NCBI GenBank assembly: GCA_022749755.1
Contig: CM040444.1
Location: 10,830,274 to 10,894,273, forward strand
Direction of reading: 5' to 3'
Length of the DNA stretch: 64,000 nucleotides
Origin: Azadirachta indica
Lineage: Eukaryota; Streptophyta; Magnoliopsida; Sapindales; Meliaceae
In this document: positions 52,142 through 64,000 of the stretch, piece after piece
Numbering within the stretch: the first letter of the stretch is position 1
How the letters are laid out: each line of letters begins with the position of its first letter
Made by a program: the position numbers and the translations under genes
The notes under the pieces: generated by a model
Seen by the model: only the letters and a program-made list of their open reading frames with translations
Database searches by the model: none
Told to the model about the DNA's origin: nothing

Positions 52142-53438
52142 TGTTTGAATGATAATAAATATTAATATTCTTAATTAACCATATTCTTCTTATAACATTT
52201 ATTATTATATTTCTAATATGAAGAATTGGAATGTAATAGCGAAGATTCAAAAAACATCCAAAATCAAAACATTTAGAAAAGTAATAATGAAAGTGTAAGA
52301 GAGAATTCAATAGAAGATTTGAAGAATTGAAGACACAAATATTAGGTGTTTTTTATTTGCAATGTATTTTTTAAATTGAATATTGATTTTTACTGAAAAC
52401 TTAAAATTATTTTTATCAAAATGTATACTTTTAAAGATTTTCAAAATTTTATATGATTATATAATTTTGAAGTGAATATTTTAAATTTATGAAAAATTGG
52501 AGTAAAATGCAAAATATCAAAAATCTAGAAACTGGACGAAACTGCAAGATTTTGGAGCCTTTAAAATAGGACCAAAATGCAAAATTTTACAAATCTTCAG
52601 AAAAGCAGTTATCGTAGTTGAACCTAGCTTAAGCTGACTGAACCAAACCTAACCGATTCCTGTGGATCAAAGACTAATAAATTTTGAAGGTAGAATGCTT
52701 TAAACATTAGGTCTATCAAATTTGATTTTAGGTTGACCAAAATTTTGCATTTCACTTATGTTTTGATTTTAAAGTGACTAGGTCAACTGAATTTCAAAAA
52801 TTGTCGGCCAAGTTTAAAAAATGGCTAATCTAATTTTTTGAAATTCAAATGATTTTGTGTCTGATGGCTAGTCTTTCAAATGTTAATATATATTGAGCCA
52901 TTTGACATTATGATATTATTTTTGAGCATTTGTTTTGGACCCTAATTGTTTTTCAACATTCTTAAAGCATCAAATTATTTGTTGAGTTTACACATTACTA
53001 AATGTACATCAAAAGACCTTGCACTTTTACTTGTAATATTTTCTTTTGTGAGAGAAACTCTTGATGGTATAATCTTATTTTTAATTCGTTCTCGTTGTAT
53101 AAGAGTGTAAGAAATTGAGTTTTTCACTTGGGTTTTAAGTGATTGGGGAGTGAAATGCTTATAAGGCTTGAAGAAGTGCCGAAAATCTCTATGGTGTATT
53201 TGATGTCTTGGGTGTTCAAGGCTTTATTAATAGTGAAATCATCTAGGGATACTTGAAGTAGTGGATATAGGCTAGGTTGTGTTAATCCACTGTAAATTTT
53301 GGTGTGCTCGCTCTACTAACTCTCATTATCTTTTAATTTTACACACTTTAGATATTGTGGTTGCATTGAAATTTAATGTGGTGGTTAAATTTTCAGAAAC
53401 CCAATTCACCCCTTTTTAAGTTGCTTAGTGGTATTTCA
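52142..53438 (+). repeat. 5' LTR of the gag-only Copia element
   Basis: Collinear with 57405-57508 plus 58909-60166: CATCCAAAATCAA, AGACACAAA.ATTAGGTG, GTGAGAGAAACTCTTGA, GTGCTTGAAGGAGTGG-like and AAACCCAATTCAC blocks occur in the same order. The right end CA at 53437-53438 is set by the PBS. The left end is approximate. A GAGAAACTCTTGA block of this kind is common in SIRE-type LTRs. Confidence 0.8.
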
Positions 53439-53493
53439 ATTAGTGTCAGAGCTCAATTCTCTGGTGAAAGACTAACTATATTGGAGAAGATTC

Positions 53494-55130
53494 AATGGCA
53501 ACCCTAGGACATGCAGAGGGTTAACTACTTGTAAGCCTCCATTTTTTGATAGAAATAACTATCCTTATTGGAAGGTTAGAATGAGAATTTATTTGCAAGC
53601 ATGTGACTATGAATTGTGGCAAGTGGTTAATGAGGAGCTTAAGATTCCTATAAAACGAAATGAAAGGGAAAGGATATACCTAAGCCTAATCGAGAATAGG
53701 ATGAAACCGACAAGAAAAATGTCACCATAATACCAAAGTTGTAAACACTTCATATTTTGTGGTAGATAAGAAAGAGTTTCATAGAATTTCCAGTTGAGAG
53801 ATGGCCTATGAAATTTAGCATGTATTATAAGTTGTTTACAAGGGAACTAACCAAGTTAGGGAGTTGGAATTAGTAGACTCACTAGATGATACAAATTGTT
53901 CAAGATGGAGCCACATAAATCTATACATGCCATGTACACTAGTTTCACAGACATCGTTACATCTCTCAAAGCTCTTGAGAAGTCATTCTCAAATAGTAAG
54001 CTAGTAAAGAAAATTCTTAAGTCTTTGCATAAAGAACGGAGAACAAAAGTGATGACAATAAAGGAGGCCAAGAATCTTAACATGCTACCTCTTGAGGACC
54101 TCATTGGATCATTAGTGGACTATAAAGTCAATATGTTTGATGATGTGGATGAAGTTCAAAAGAAGAAACTCATTGCTTTCAAATCAATAAAGTCTAATGA
54201 TGATGACGAAGAGAAAGATGAAAGTAATGAAGATGAAGATGAAAAAGAAGTTGCTCAAATGGCAAGAAAGTTCTTAAAATTTTTAAAGAACTCAAAGACA
54301 CAAAGTAGGGGATCTTAAAAATGCAAAAGAAAAGAAATCAAGTTATTTGCTACAAGTGCAAAAGGTAGAGACATGTTAAACTAGAGTGTCCATTCCTTGA
54401 AAGAAGAAAAATAAGTGGGCAATGAAAACTATAACATGGGATGATGATCAAGAGATCAACAAGGTTGCCAACATGTGTTTCATGGCTTTTAGCGATGAAG
54501 AGGTAAGTGATTCCGGATCTTCTTATACATATGATGAATTATTGGATGCATATAGGGAATTGCATGGTTATTTTGAGAAAAAGGTTTCAAAGAATCCTGT
54601 ATATAGTAAGAAAACTGAATTTTTAGCTAATGAAATCATTTCTTTGAAAGAATCAAATCATGCATTGATCAATGAAAATGGTTCATTAAAAGAGTTGCAT
54701 CATGCTTTTGTAAAAGAGAAGGAAATGTACTTAAAAGAAATTGAAATGCTCAAGAAATAAGATTTTGATCAAAATAAAATTCTTTTAAATTTTCTAGAGG
54801 TCAAAATAATTTGGAACTACTTCTTAAATCTCAAAAATGTGTTTTTGATAAAAGTGGCATTAGCTATAAGTGACTCTAAACAATGTTTTATAAAATTTAT
54901 TTCGTGAAACCTTCATCTAAAGTTATAATGAATGCAACATGCACATATTGTAACATTTATTGTCATTTAAGTTATAAGTGTCCTATTAAGGTAAATGCAT
55001 TTAGTTATAACATGATGTAACTTCCAAAAGGGCCAAAACTAACTTTCAAGAACCCAAAATCTATGAGGTACCAAAGTGTAAAATTTAAAATATTTTTATA
55101 AGTACCAAAATCAAAGAATGATGAGCGGTT
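53494..55130 (+). pseudogene. Copia gag (UBN2) pseudogene
   Basis: ATG at 53494 (M-A-T-L-G-H) is followed by PPFFDRNNYPYWKVRMRIYLQ with an early stop. After decayed sequence the frame reopens at 53896 with KALEKSFSNSKLVKKILKSLHKE and LEDLIGSLVDYKVNM, both UBN2 gag landmarks. An acidic stretch (DDDEEKDESNEDEDEKE) follows. The zinc knuckle near 54340-54395 reads CYKCKR-stop-RHVKLEC, so a stop lies inside the finger. 54422-54760 (WDDDQE, YDELLDAYRELHGYFEKK) is the coiled-coil segment after the knuckle. YCNIYCHLSYKCP at about 54945 marks a second Cys/His segment typical of SIRE-like gag. Confidence 0.85.
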
Positions 55131-57404
55131 CCCTCATAAGGATGAAAGACAAGCTGAACACTCAAATTTTCGCAAGTTTCCCCAAATACAAAATGGAAGC
55201 ATCTTGCTTTTGGAGAAAATAAAAAGGATTATGTATAAACAAATTGGTACCAAATTTCTTAACTAGCTATTGGAGAATTCTAGTTTTTTTTGGGAACATA
55301 TCTATTACCCAAAATGGATCAAATTGGATATGGATCAAAATCCCTAGAAGTTAAAAGTTCATAGAATTTTACAGTACTCGATTTGGATATCTCTATAGAA
55401 ATATATAACTTCATGAATAGTGACTAGTTAGAAAACAGAGTAGATATACAGAACAGCCAACAAGAACTAGTCGTGAAGATTCAATTGACCGAAATCAAAA
55501 TGGGTTGATTAAAATTTGAAAGCATTATGCCTCTCAAAAACCTACAAATTTGGCTGACCGAAAATCAGAGCCGGACCAAAAATTGAAGGCTTTCTGCCTC
55601 ATATTGCTATCTACTTTGGTCAATTGAAATTGCCCACTCCTCTCCCTTGTTTTGAACTCCTCCTCTCTCAAAACATCTTGAAAACACTTCCGACATTTGA
55701 ATTCATTTGGATATAAAATCAAAATTTACCTTGTAAGATTTTTTAAAAAAAAAATTTATATATGAGAGTTCTATATAAAGTTAAGGAAAGAAAAAAAAAT
55801 GCTTTAAAAAAGGAGGAATCATTGAAAAACCAATCAAATCAAGCTTATGAACCTAAACCATCAAAGGTTTAAATATAGAAAAATGTCATTCTAAGCGTTC
55901 ATTCTCATTTGTGTGAACTTTTTTGAAATATTTTTTAATGGTTTATTGTGATGCAAAATGGAGAGATATGTATCTTGATATGTAATACTTTAAGAGACAG
56001 TTGTTTTATCATTTGACTTGCATTAGCATGACATGATATGTGCATTTGATTTATGCATAACTTGAATTGATTTAAACTTGTCAAAAAAGCACACTTTTGA
56101 TATACAAAGAGGGAGAGATAAATTACTAGTTTGATCTAATTTTCTTCCAAGTTTTGACGTGTGAAAGGCAAGTATCATATGGTATGCAATACACTTGGGA
56201 AGAAATGTGTCCTAACTGCTAAATATTACATATTTAAGACGATTAAAAAGTATTCTAAATAATTTTATAGCACAGTTTTTTATATAATACAAATAATTCT
56301 CTCTCAACACGTCTTAAAATGTCATTAATTTAAAAATATAATTTTTATCTGTATTTATAAGTATAAAAAACATTTTTACCCTTATTCAAAAGTATAACAA
56401 GACAGTTTTTTCTCATTTTTAACAGAATAACAAAACAATTTTAAATAATATAGGAATATTTAAACTATTACACTATATAGTCTTAAATGAAATAGGAATA
56501 TTCGAATTCTTGCACTCCACCAATAGTGCAAGGATTTTAAACAATAGGATAAATTGAACAATACTACTCTATTTTGCAATATTAATATATATATATATAT
56601 GTATATAGTATATGCAAATATTAGATGTATATTAAATACAACTAACTCAATATTTAAATTAATAATTTGTTAATTTTGTACTAAATTATTTTTTTTTTAA
56701 AAAATTGAATAAAAATAAAACAAATAATTAAAAGCAGTTTTCTTTTAAAAACTAAATAAGTCATTTAATAAAACTCCTCTTCATTTAAAAAAAAATGGCA
56801 GTTTAAGAATTATTTTCTATTTCTTAGAATTAAAGTCAATTTTAATAAAACTATTGTCTAAATAGTAAAAAAAAGAAGATAGTTTAAAAATTATTTTCTA
56901 TTGTTAAAAAACAAAAATAATTTTAATAAAACTATCCTTTAAAATTTATAAAGAAAGATAGTTTAAAAACTGTTCTTTATTTTCTAAAATCAAAATTGCT
57001 TTCATTAAAATTGTCTTCTAAATATATAATTTAGAAGATATTTGTACATAATTATCCTTTTTTATTTATAATCAATGACTTTTTTTTGTAAACCATTTCA
57101 AAAGATGAAAATTATTTTTTGTTTAGTTTACTCTTTCAATTGTTTTGTAGAAGTGCATTCTTTTTTTTTTTTTTTTTGTGTTATTTCACATGATGAGTGC
57201 ATTTTGATGTGTGTATAAGTTATTATAATTTGAATATCTCATTTTGTGCACTCTTAAAATAGAAGGAGGGAAAAATTTTGTTTTTTGTTAATCTTATTCT
57301 CTTGTATCATTGGATTTGATTACATTTTCTCAAAATTTTAAGAGGAGTGTCTACTTTGAATTTCTTCAAAATGCTTCTGTTTTCAAAAATTGTTATCATA
57401 CTCC
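55131..57404. other. Interior of the gag-only Copia element lacking pol
   Basis: No pol domain. 55350-55720 shares short motifs with the LTR. 56250-57130 is extremely AT-rich with A(n)/T(n) tracts and (AT)n at 56585-56600. A 19-base T-run sits near 57160. No gene is supported. Confidence 0.5.
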
Positions 57405-60166
57405 TTTTTTTATGATAATAAAAGGAAAGAATGTTTTTTGATTGCCTATTACATTGATATTCTCAACTGATTACATTCTTCTTATAGCATTTATTATTAT
57501 ATTTTTAGTGATGCATGTTTAAAAGTGTAGGTTTATCAAGAGAAATATTATGATTTACACTTAATAATGTCCTTCCATTCCCCAATAATGAAACATATTC
57601 GTTTATATTGAATTGTAAAACATGAATTGAATTAAATAGTCGGTTTTGCGCAGGTTTCGTATAATGAGCGTATCTTTCAATCCAAATAATCAATTGATAC
57701 GATTCTTGAGTTGAACAAACATAAACTCATTATTTCACAACTTTGTAAGCCAAAGGTTGGATCAGTTCGAGCAATTAATGGGACAAAATTGGGCTTCAAC
57801 AGAACTCAAGCGCATCTTTGAACTAGCCCAATATGCTTCTGTATTTGGGCCGTATCTCCCTAAATATGTGACGAAAAATTATATGATTGGGTGATCTAGA
57901 AAGCTGAGAAAGGGATTTAAATTGTTTATATTTTGTACTTTCTCAAATTTCAACTGATCGGTTACCAAAAAGAGCTATCATTCTAGAAAGGCGATGGAGA
58001 AATGCGACTTGAACATCTCTACCTATTTTCAACACAACTCACGATCTAAAATAGAAATAAGGGTGAGATATGGACCATTAGAAAATGAGTCATCTACCTG
58101 GAAGAAGGATGCTTAACGAAATTTGGTGGTTTTCATGGTCAAAGATATGTTGGAAGTTAGTAGAGCGTAATTAATTGGAAATTGACAAAATTATGTTCAT
58201 ACATATGGAATGTCTTTTGTTTTACCTATATAAAGGAAGATGTGGAAGAGATCAATTTGTTTCCATTTCAATTTTCTTTTTGTAATTTGAACTTCAATTA
58301 AATAATGTATTTCTAATTTCGTAATTGGGCTAAGGGTGAACTTTTGATGATTTTATAGTTTTGTTCTTTGATCCTTTGTTTTGTTCTTCATTGTCAATCT
58401 TTTTATTGATTGAGTACTATATTTTGCATGTGATTTTGAATTGTTAGAAAGCTTGATTCATTGTTAACAAATGGTACATTGAATGATTGGATGTTTTCTA
58501 CATATCAAGAGTAAGGCAACTTATACTTTTTCACCATCAATTAAAAGGTAAGTCTTTTGATTTCTTTGTGCTTAAATGTTTTGTTTTCATCATCCAATTA
58601 AGATCACTTCTTTTGATTCTTAATTGTGTTTTTCTTTTAAAAAAAAGGATCAAGAATAAGTTCTATACAAATCATTAAAATGGATCCCCAATGCCCTAAT
58701 ATATAATAATATTGAATTTAAATTTGACAATAAGCAAATTCATTCCATTTCTTATAATATTGGAATATCTGGACCTGTAATGTTTAGACCTTTGGACTTG
58801 TGGACTTAATATAATATATTCCCTGTGGACCGACACTCAGACTTCCGAACTTTATTACTTGAGACAACTTATACTTGGGAGTTACAACCTTTAAGTTGTA
58901 GCATTTAGCATTAAGAATTGCAATGCCATTGTGAAGATTCAAAAACATCCAAAATCAAGGCATTCAAGAAATGCAATAATGAAACCCCAAGAGAAAATTG
59001 AAGAGAGAATTTGAAGAATTAAAGACACAAACATTAGGTGATTTTTTTAATTATAATATATCTTTGAAATTGAATATTAATTTACACTTAAAAGCTCAAA
59101 ATCATTTTTATCAAAATACATGCTTTTAATGATTTTCAAAAAATTTATATTGCTACATAGCTTTAACGAGAATATTTTGAATTTGTGAAAACTATACTAA
59201 AATACAAAGTTTTAGAAACCTGGAAACTAGACCAGATTGCATGGTTTTAAAACCCTTAAAATAGGATTAAAATGGAAAGTTTACACATCTTCAAAAAATC
59301 AGTTACTATAGCTAAACCTAGCTTTGGTCAGACAAAATTAGTTACTCTAGCTAAACCTAGCTTAAGCTGAATCGAACCAAATCGAACCGATTTATGTGGA
59401 TTGAAAAATAGTAAATTTTGAAGACAAAATGGTTTTCAGATTGGGTTGACTGAATTTGATTTTAGGTTAATCGAAATTTTGCATTTTACTTCTGTTTTGC
59501 TTCTAAGATGATTAAGTCGACCGAATCTAAAAAATAAGCGACCAAATTTTTTGAGATTCAAGTGATTTTGTGTCTATCGGCTTGTTTTCCAAGTGTAATA
59601 TATATTGACCCATTTTAATGTTATGATATGATTTTTTAGCATTTGTTTTGAATCTAATTATTTTTCAACATTCGTAAAGCATCAAAATTATTTGTCAAGC
59701 TTACACATTTCTAAATCTACATTCTAAACACCTTGTACTTCTACTTGTAATATTTTTCTTGTGAAAGAAACTCTTGAAGATATAATCTTATTTTCAAATT
59801 CATCATTATTGTATAAAAGTGAAAGAAGTGGATTTTTTATTTAAGTTTTTGAGTGTTTAAGTAGTTGGTGAGTGAAATCACTTGCATGGCTTAAAGGAAT
59901 GCCAAAAATCTCCTTGCTGTATTTGAAGTCTTGAGTTTTCAAAACTTGTTGATATTGAAATCTTCAAAGGGTGCTTGAAGGAGTGGATGCAGGCAAGAGT
60001 ATGCCGAACCACTATAAATTCAAGTGTGCTTGCTCTATACACTTTCATTATCTTTTAATTTTGAATTTAGATATTGTGGTTGTATTTAAATTTCAATTTG
60101 CGGGTGTTAAATTTTTAGAAACCCAATTCACTCCCTCCCCCTCTTAGGTTGCTTAATAGTATTTCA
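57405..60166 (+). repeat. 3' LTR of the gag-only Copia element, interrupted
   Basis: 57405-57508 matches the left part of the 5' LTR (ATGATAATAAA, ATTCTTCTTATA.CATTTATTATTATATTT). The remainder, 58909-60166, matches the rest, ending GCTTAATAGTATTTCA at 60166. The intervening 1.4 kb is a solo LTR of another family. The two LTRs have diverged considerably, so the parent insertion is old. Confidence 0.8.
57509..58903. mobile_element. Solo LTR (TG...CA) with perfect 5-bp target duplication TTTAG
   Basis: It starts TGATGCATG at 57509 and ends GTAGCA at 58903, flanked by TTTAG at 57504-57508 and TTTAG at 58904-58908. The 5' LTR of the host element at about 52205-52215 supplies the uninterrupted sequence, confirming insertion. 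A second copy is at 25562-26804. No PBS, PPT or coding region adjoins, so this is what remains after recombination between two LTRs. Confidence 0.88.
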
Positions 60167-60713
60167 TAGATATATTGAAAGGTATATTAGATACCTTCTA
60201 AGTTTTAGGAAAGTAAAAAATACTCGACTTAACAATTTTCATTAGTTGGACCTATTAACATATAATCATTTTAATCCTTAAACTTAGATAAATTGATAAA
60301 ATAAGACATAATTTTTTTATAATAACCAATTTAGTTCCTGTTATTTATCGAGCATGGACCTAGGACTCCAATCTCCATCCCTATGCCCACTATCAATTGG
60401 ATTGAAGATCCGCATCTTGAACTTGCCTCCAATTTAACTAAAGCAAGAACAGGCTTGGATATCCTCATTTTTAAAATCAAATCCATGGCCCACCCTATTA
60501 CATGTTTGACCTTAATTGACTAATTTTTTATTAAAAAAATTAAAATTTCTCAATTTTAATTAAGAATTTTATCAAGCATAATTTAGAATCTCTGAATCAA
60601 TGTAACAAATAAACTTTCTTAACAGTGAACCCAATTCTAATGCAAGTTTTTGAATACCATTTTTGGGATCTAGTTTCACTATAACTAAACAAAACTTGAA
60701 CAATAGAAAGCAA
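60167..60713. other. Spacer between two LTR elements
   Basis: AT-rich with no gene seen. 60240-60330 contains TAATCATTTTAATCCTTAAACTTAGA, resembling the left ends of the TIR elements at 47619 and 48933, so a MITE fragment is possible. Confidence 0.45.
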
Positions 60714-61502
60714 TGTTGGGATAAACTAATAAACTAATAAATTAATACAAACCAATTTGCGGAAGCATAATAATTACTTTATCCCCTTTTGTGTGAACCT
60801 AATAGGAAACAAATAAATAGAGCAATAATCTTTAAGCACAAAATCAATTCTTAAACAGCAATCACATCATCAACAAAATAATCATAACACAATCAATTTT
60901 AATGTGGAAAACCTCCCCAATGTGAGAAGTAAAAACCACAGAACCGTAGTCCACCCAAAAACTCCACTATAATTAAATAATGGGAATACACAATTTCTCG
61001 CTAATTAGAACTAAAGATACACATTCATAATATTCTCAAGATCACACAATCTTGGCAAACAATCAAGTTTTACAAAGAAATTAGAGAGAGTTCAAGAAAA
61101 AAATCATCAAAATGATGGCCTAACTTCCAACCATAAAATTTGAAGAAAGGGAGCTCTAAATCTGATCCCCACCGTTCAGAATTTAGTTCTCTGAGTTAGA
61201 AAGTTACTAGTAAAATTTCAGCTCAATCGGACCACGAATCGACCTCCGATCAGCCACTTGATCAAAATTGTTTCTAGTTTAGTATTCTGCCTCTCTCTGG
61301 TAAACAGTACCCGCGTCTCTAAAAAATGACGAACAGTGCTCATTTATCTTCTTAACACACACATATATATATATTGTAACAAAAAATCAAATACTAAACC
61401 CTACTTAAGAAATGACCAAAATATTCTTGGGCTAATTGGGCTTAGTTACTATTATAAAGAAATTTTGGGTTATCTCTAAATAGGAGGAAACCCAACCCAA
61501 TA
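60714..61502 (-). repeat. 3' LTR of the minus-strand Copia element (789 bp)
   Basis: On the plus strand it begins TGTTGGG at 60714 and ends CCCAATA at 61502. These are inverted copies except for one transition (expected CCCAACA). The PPT adjoins the right side. Internal CTCCCCAATGTGAGAAG-type sequence is typical of plant Copia LTRs. Adjacent left flank AGCAA would be the target duplication; the other copy is outside the window. Confidence 0.8.
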
Positions 61503-61503
61503 A

Positions 61504-61515
61504 ATCTCCCACTTT
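61504..61515 (-). promoter_or_regulatory. Polypurine tract of the Copia element
   Basis: The minus strand reads AAAGTGGGAGAT immediately before the LTR, the usual plant Copia PPT form (AAGTGGGAGATTG). It primes plus-strand DNA synthesis during retrotransposition. Confidence 0.75.
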
Positions 61516-61519
61516 CTGA

Positions 61520-64000
61520 TTATATGGAGGGACTTACCAACCCAACAATCGAACAACAAACTTCAAGCTTTTCCCTCGAAAGAGTTTTAGTTAACATATC
61601 AGAGGTATTGTGAACTGTGTAAATCTTTTCAAGCTCAAATATATTATCATTAAGTACATATCTCAACCAATGATATCTCACATCAATATGTTTTGATTTT
61701 GCATGAAAAGAGGAATTCTTACTCAAGTGAATTGCACTCTGATTATCACAAAATACCACATATTGTTGTTATTTGAAATCGAGTTCCTGTAAGAACCTCT
61801 TCATGCACAACAATTTTTTGCATGCTTCAGTTGCTGTAATGAATTCTACCTCTATAGTAAAAAGTGCAACACATTTTTCTAGCCTTGATTGCCATGATAC
61901 AACTCCACTTGAAAATGTTATCAAGTAACCCGTAATAGACTTTCGAGTATTAACATCTCCAGCCATATCTGAATTTGTATAGCCAACTAACACGGGTTCT
62001 CCACTTCTAATTGTGAGTTTGAAATTGGAAGTACCTCAAAAATATCTCATAATCCACTTCACTGCATTCTAATACACTATTCCTAGATTGGATAAAAATC
62101 TACTAACAACACTGACTGCATGAGTTATACTTGCTCTTATGCATACCACTGCATACATCAAGCTTCCAACTGCTGAAGTATAAGGAACTCTTTCCATGTC
62201 TTCTTTCTCTTTATCTGTTGTAGGGACTGCGTGGTACTTAACTTAAAGTGTGTAGCAAGAGGAGTGCTAACCACTTTAGCGTTGCTCATATTAAACCTTT
62301 CAAGTACCTTATCAATGTAATGCTCCTGTGATATACACAACTTCTTGGTTGCTCTATCTCGATAAATTCGGATGTCAAGGATTTGTTTTGCTGGCCCTAA
62401 ATCCTTCATAGCAAAGGATTTGCTCAACTGCTTCTTTAACTTGTCAATTCTAGAAGCATTCCTACCAACAATCAACATGTCATCAACATAAAGCAACAAT
62501 ATGATAAAATCATCATTAAAAAATTTCTACACAAAAACACAATGGTCAGAAGAAGTTTTCCGATAGCCTTGCTCCCTTATAACTGATTCAAACTTCTTAT
62601 ACCACTGTCTTGGTGCCTGTTTCATGCCATAAAGGCTTTTCTACAACTTGCACACATAATCTTCTTTTCCTTTTATTCTGAAACCCTCTGGTTGCTCTAT
62701 ATAAATTTCTTTATTTAAGTCCCCATGTAGAAAAGCAGTCTTTACATCTATCTGCTCAACCTCCAAGTTAAGACTAGCTGCCATGCCCAATACTACACGA
62801 ATGGATGACATCTTGATAACTAGAGAGAAGATTTCATCAAAATCAACACCTTTCCTTTGGCTAAATCCCTTGACAACCAATCTGGCTTTGTATCGTGGCT
62901 GCGAGTTATGTTCTTCTTGTTTCACTCTGTACACCCAATTGTTTTTCAAAGCCCTTTTCCCTTTAGGTAACTTTACCAACTCAAATATGTGATTTTCATA
63001 CACTGACTTCATCTCATCTTGCATGGCATCAATCCACTCCTTCTTGTGTTCACTTTCCACTACTTGTATATATCATTCATGTTCTCCCCTATCAGTTAGT
63101 AACACATACTCACTAGCAGGATACAGTATGGAGGGCTGTCGATTTCTAATAGATCTTCTCAGTGGAGCATCTAGTGAAGCCTCTGAAGTAGATGACTGAT
63201 CCTGAACATCATCATCAACCTCAACCTATGTATGAGTGTTAATATCACCTATACCATGCTGGTCATCCTGGACTTCATCTATAAGCTGTGCTGGAATATG
63301 TGTAGGAAGAACTCGATCTAAGTCTATCAACGCATCACTATACTGAGACATTGCTTCTTTTGACTTCTCAATATCCTGTATAGTTTGATCTTCCATAAAC
63401 ACAGCATTCCGACTTCTTACAAGTTTCTTTTGCATTGGATCATAAAACCTGTAGCCAAACTCATCTTGACCAGCCATGCAAATAATCATAAGCAATATCC
63501 TTTCTTCACCAAACTTTATCTAGAACATCAAAGTTTAAAGGAACACACGGTGTAAGATTCAACACATATACAACTGTATTCAAAGCCTCCCCCCAAAAAG
63601 ATATTGGCAATTGTGTTTGTAAAAGCAAACATCTCACTCTTTCAACTAGTGTTCTATTTATCCTCTCAGTTAGCCCATTTAACTGAGGAGTCTTCAAAGG
63701 TATCTTTTAATGATGAATTCCTAACTGTCTGCAATACTCATCAAATGGTCCAAAATACTCACCTTCATTATCAATTCTGATGTACTTCAACTTCTTCCCA
63801 GTCAGTCTCTCAACTGAGACCTGAAACTGTTTGAACACATCTAATACTTGATCATTTGTCTTCAATGTATAAACCCACAACTTCTTTGAGTGATCATCCA
63901 TAAAAATCACAAAATAGAGGCCACCACCAAGTGTTTTTATTTTCATAGGGCCACAAACATCAGAGCATACTAGTTCAAGTATACCTGATTTTCTTGAAGG
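61520..64000 (-). pseudogene. Copia pol (integrase, reverse transcriptase, RNase H) with stops, partial
   Basis: Integrase: YFVIFMDDHSKKLWVY near 63910 (first Asp), IRIDNEGEYFG near 63775 (second Asp) and QLNGLTERINRTLVERVR near 63690 (Glu). RT: EWIDAMQDEMKSVYENHIFELV (63035), KARLVVKGFSQRKGVDFDEIFS, DVKTAFLHGDL and the catalytic YVDDML at about 62490. RNase H: GYTNSDMAGD (usual GYTDSD, one Asp changed), then ADY-type and VFCDNQSAIHLSKN, and HIDVRYHWLRYVL. In-frame stops occur after CKL (62640), in the VFV-stop-KFF segment (about 62530) and after LDFK (about 61766). One frame break separates integrase parts near 63700. Known role: integration and reverse transcription. Confidence 0.88.

Larger units (their letters stand above)
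52142..60166 (+). mobile_element. Gag-only Copia (SIRE-like) LTR retrotransposon with nested solo LTR
   Basis: Two similar LTRs (about 52142-53438, and about 57405-60166 minus the nested insert) both end ...GTATTTCA. After the left LTR comes a PBS-like AGTGTCAGAGCTC (usual TGGTATCAGAGC, initiator-Met tRNA) at 53442-53454. A gag remnant follows to about 55130. No protease, integrase or RT is recognisable between 55130 and 57405. This is an internally deleted, non-autonomous and now decayed element. Confidence 0.82.
60714..64000 (-). mobile_element. Copia LTR retrotransposon, minus strand, running off the window
   Basis: In minus-strand order the element shows integrase (63946-63506), reverse transcriptase (63060-62158), RNase H (61993-61520), a purine-rich PPT and the 3' LTR (60714-61502). 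Integrase before RT is the diagnostic Copia order. Gag, the integrase N-terminus and the 5' LTR lie beyond position 64000. The coding region has stops, so it is probably inactive, but it is the best-preserved LTR element here. Confidence 0.9.

Overview
The window is AT-rich nuclear DNA from a flowering plant, most likely a woody eudicot. The evidence is the split genes with GT-AG introns, a seven-exon TPS-b terpene synthase, a papain-type cysteine protease with a plant ERFNIN prodomain, and dense plant transposon families (CACTA, Mutator-like, L1-type LINE, Copia LTR elements, MITEs). I do not name a species. Only two genes look intact, and both are on the minus strand. They are a cysteine protease (11367-13252, 4 exons, predicted 373 aa) and a plastid-targeted monoterpene-synthase-like gene (43182-46573, 7 exons, predicted 598 aa). 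For both, the exon phases add up exactly and all splice sites are GT-AG.

Layout. Positions 1-2100 are featureless apart from a possible exon end. A decayed CACTA transposon fills 2102-10678 (TNP2 transposase, TNPA-like protein, Ulp1-like protease). The cysteine protease follows. Its promoter was split by a 2.6-kb TIR element (13536-16131, 9-bp target duplication), which itself carries further insertions. A protease exon fragment (16664-16873) abuts a decayed Mutator-like transposase (16874-18255). Next to that lies an oppositely oriented DUF1985-Ulp1 pseudogene (19060-22060) and a striking hairpin array (22345-22690). A second protease/promoter relic (23820-24925) preserves the empty insertion site of the 13536-16131 element. 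Positions 25562-34300 hold an old LTR copy and a gag-only Copia element on the minus strand. A decayed LINE fills 34330-40370. The terpene synthase comes next, with a MITE in intron 5 and a duplicated promoter block upstream; one promoter copy carries another TIR element. Two more TIR elements follow. A second gag-only Copia element (52142-60166) has its 3' LTR split by a solo LTR with a perfect 5-bp target duplication. The last 3.3 kb is a Copia element on the minus strand that runs off the window.

How it fits together. The two intact genes are unrelated enzymes. One is a secreted or vacuolar protease; the other is a plastid terpene synthase. Each shows local duplication followed by decay and transposon insertion, as expected of small tandem gene clusters. 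The rest is transposon sediment whose nesting order can be read directly from target duplications and empty sites. I found no clearly novel enzymatic system. The most unusual object is the array of inverted repeats of a TGCTCGAA core at 22345-22690.
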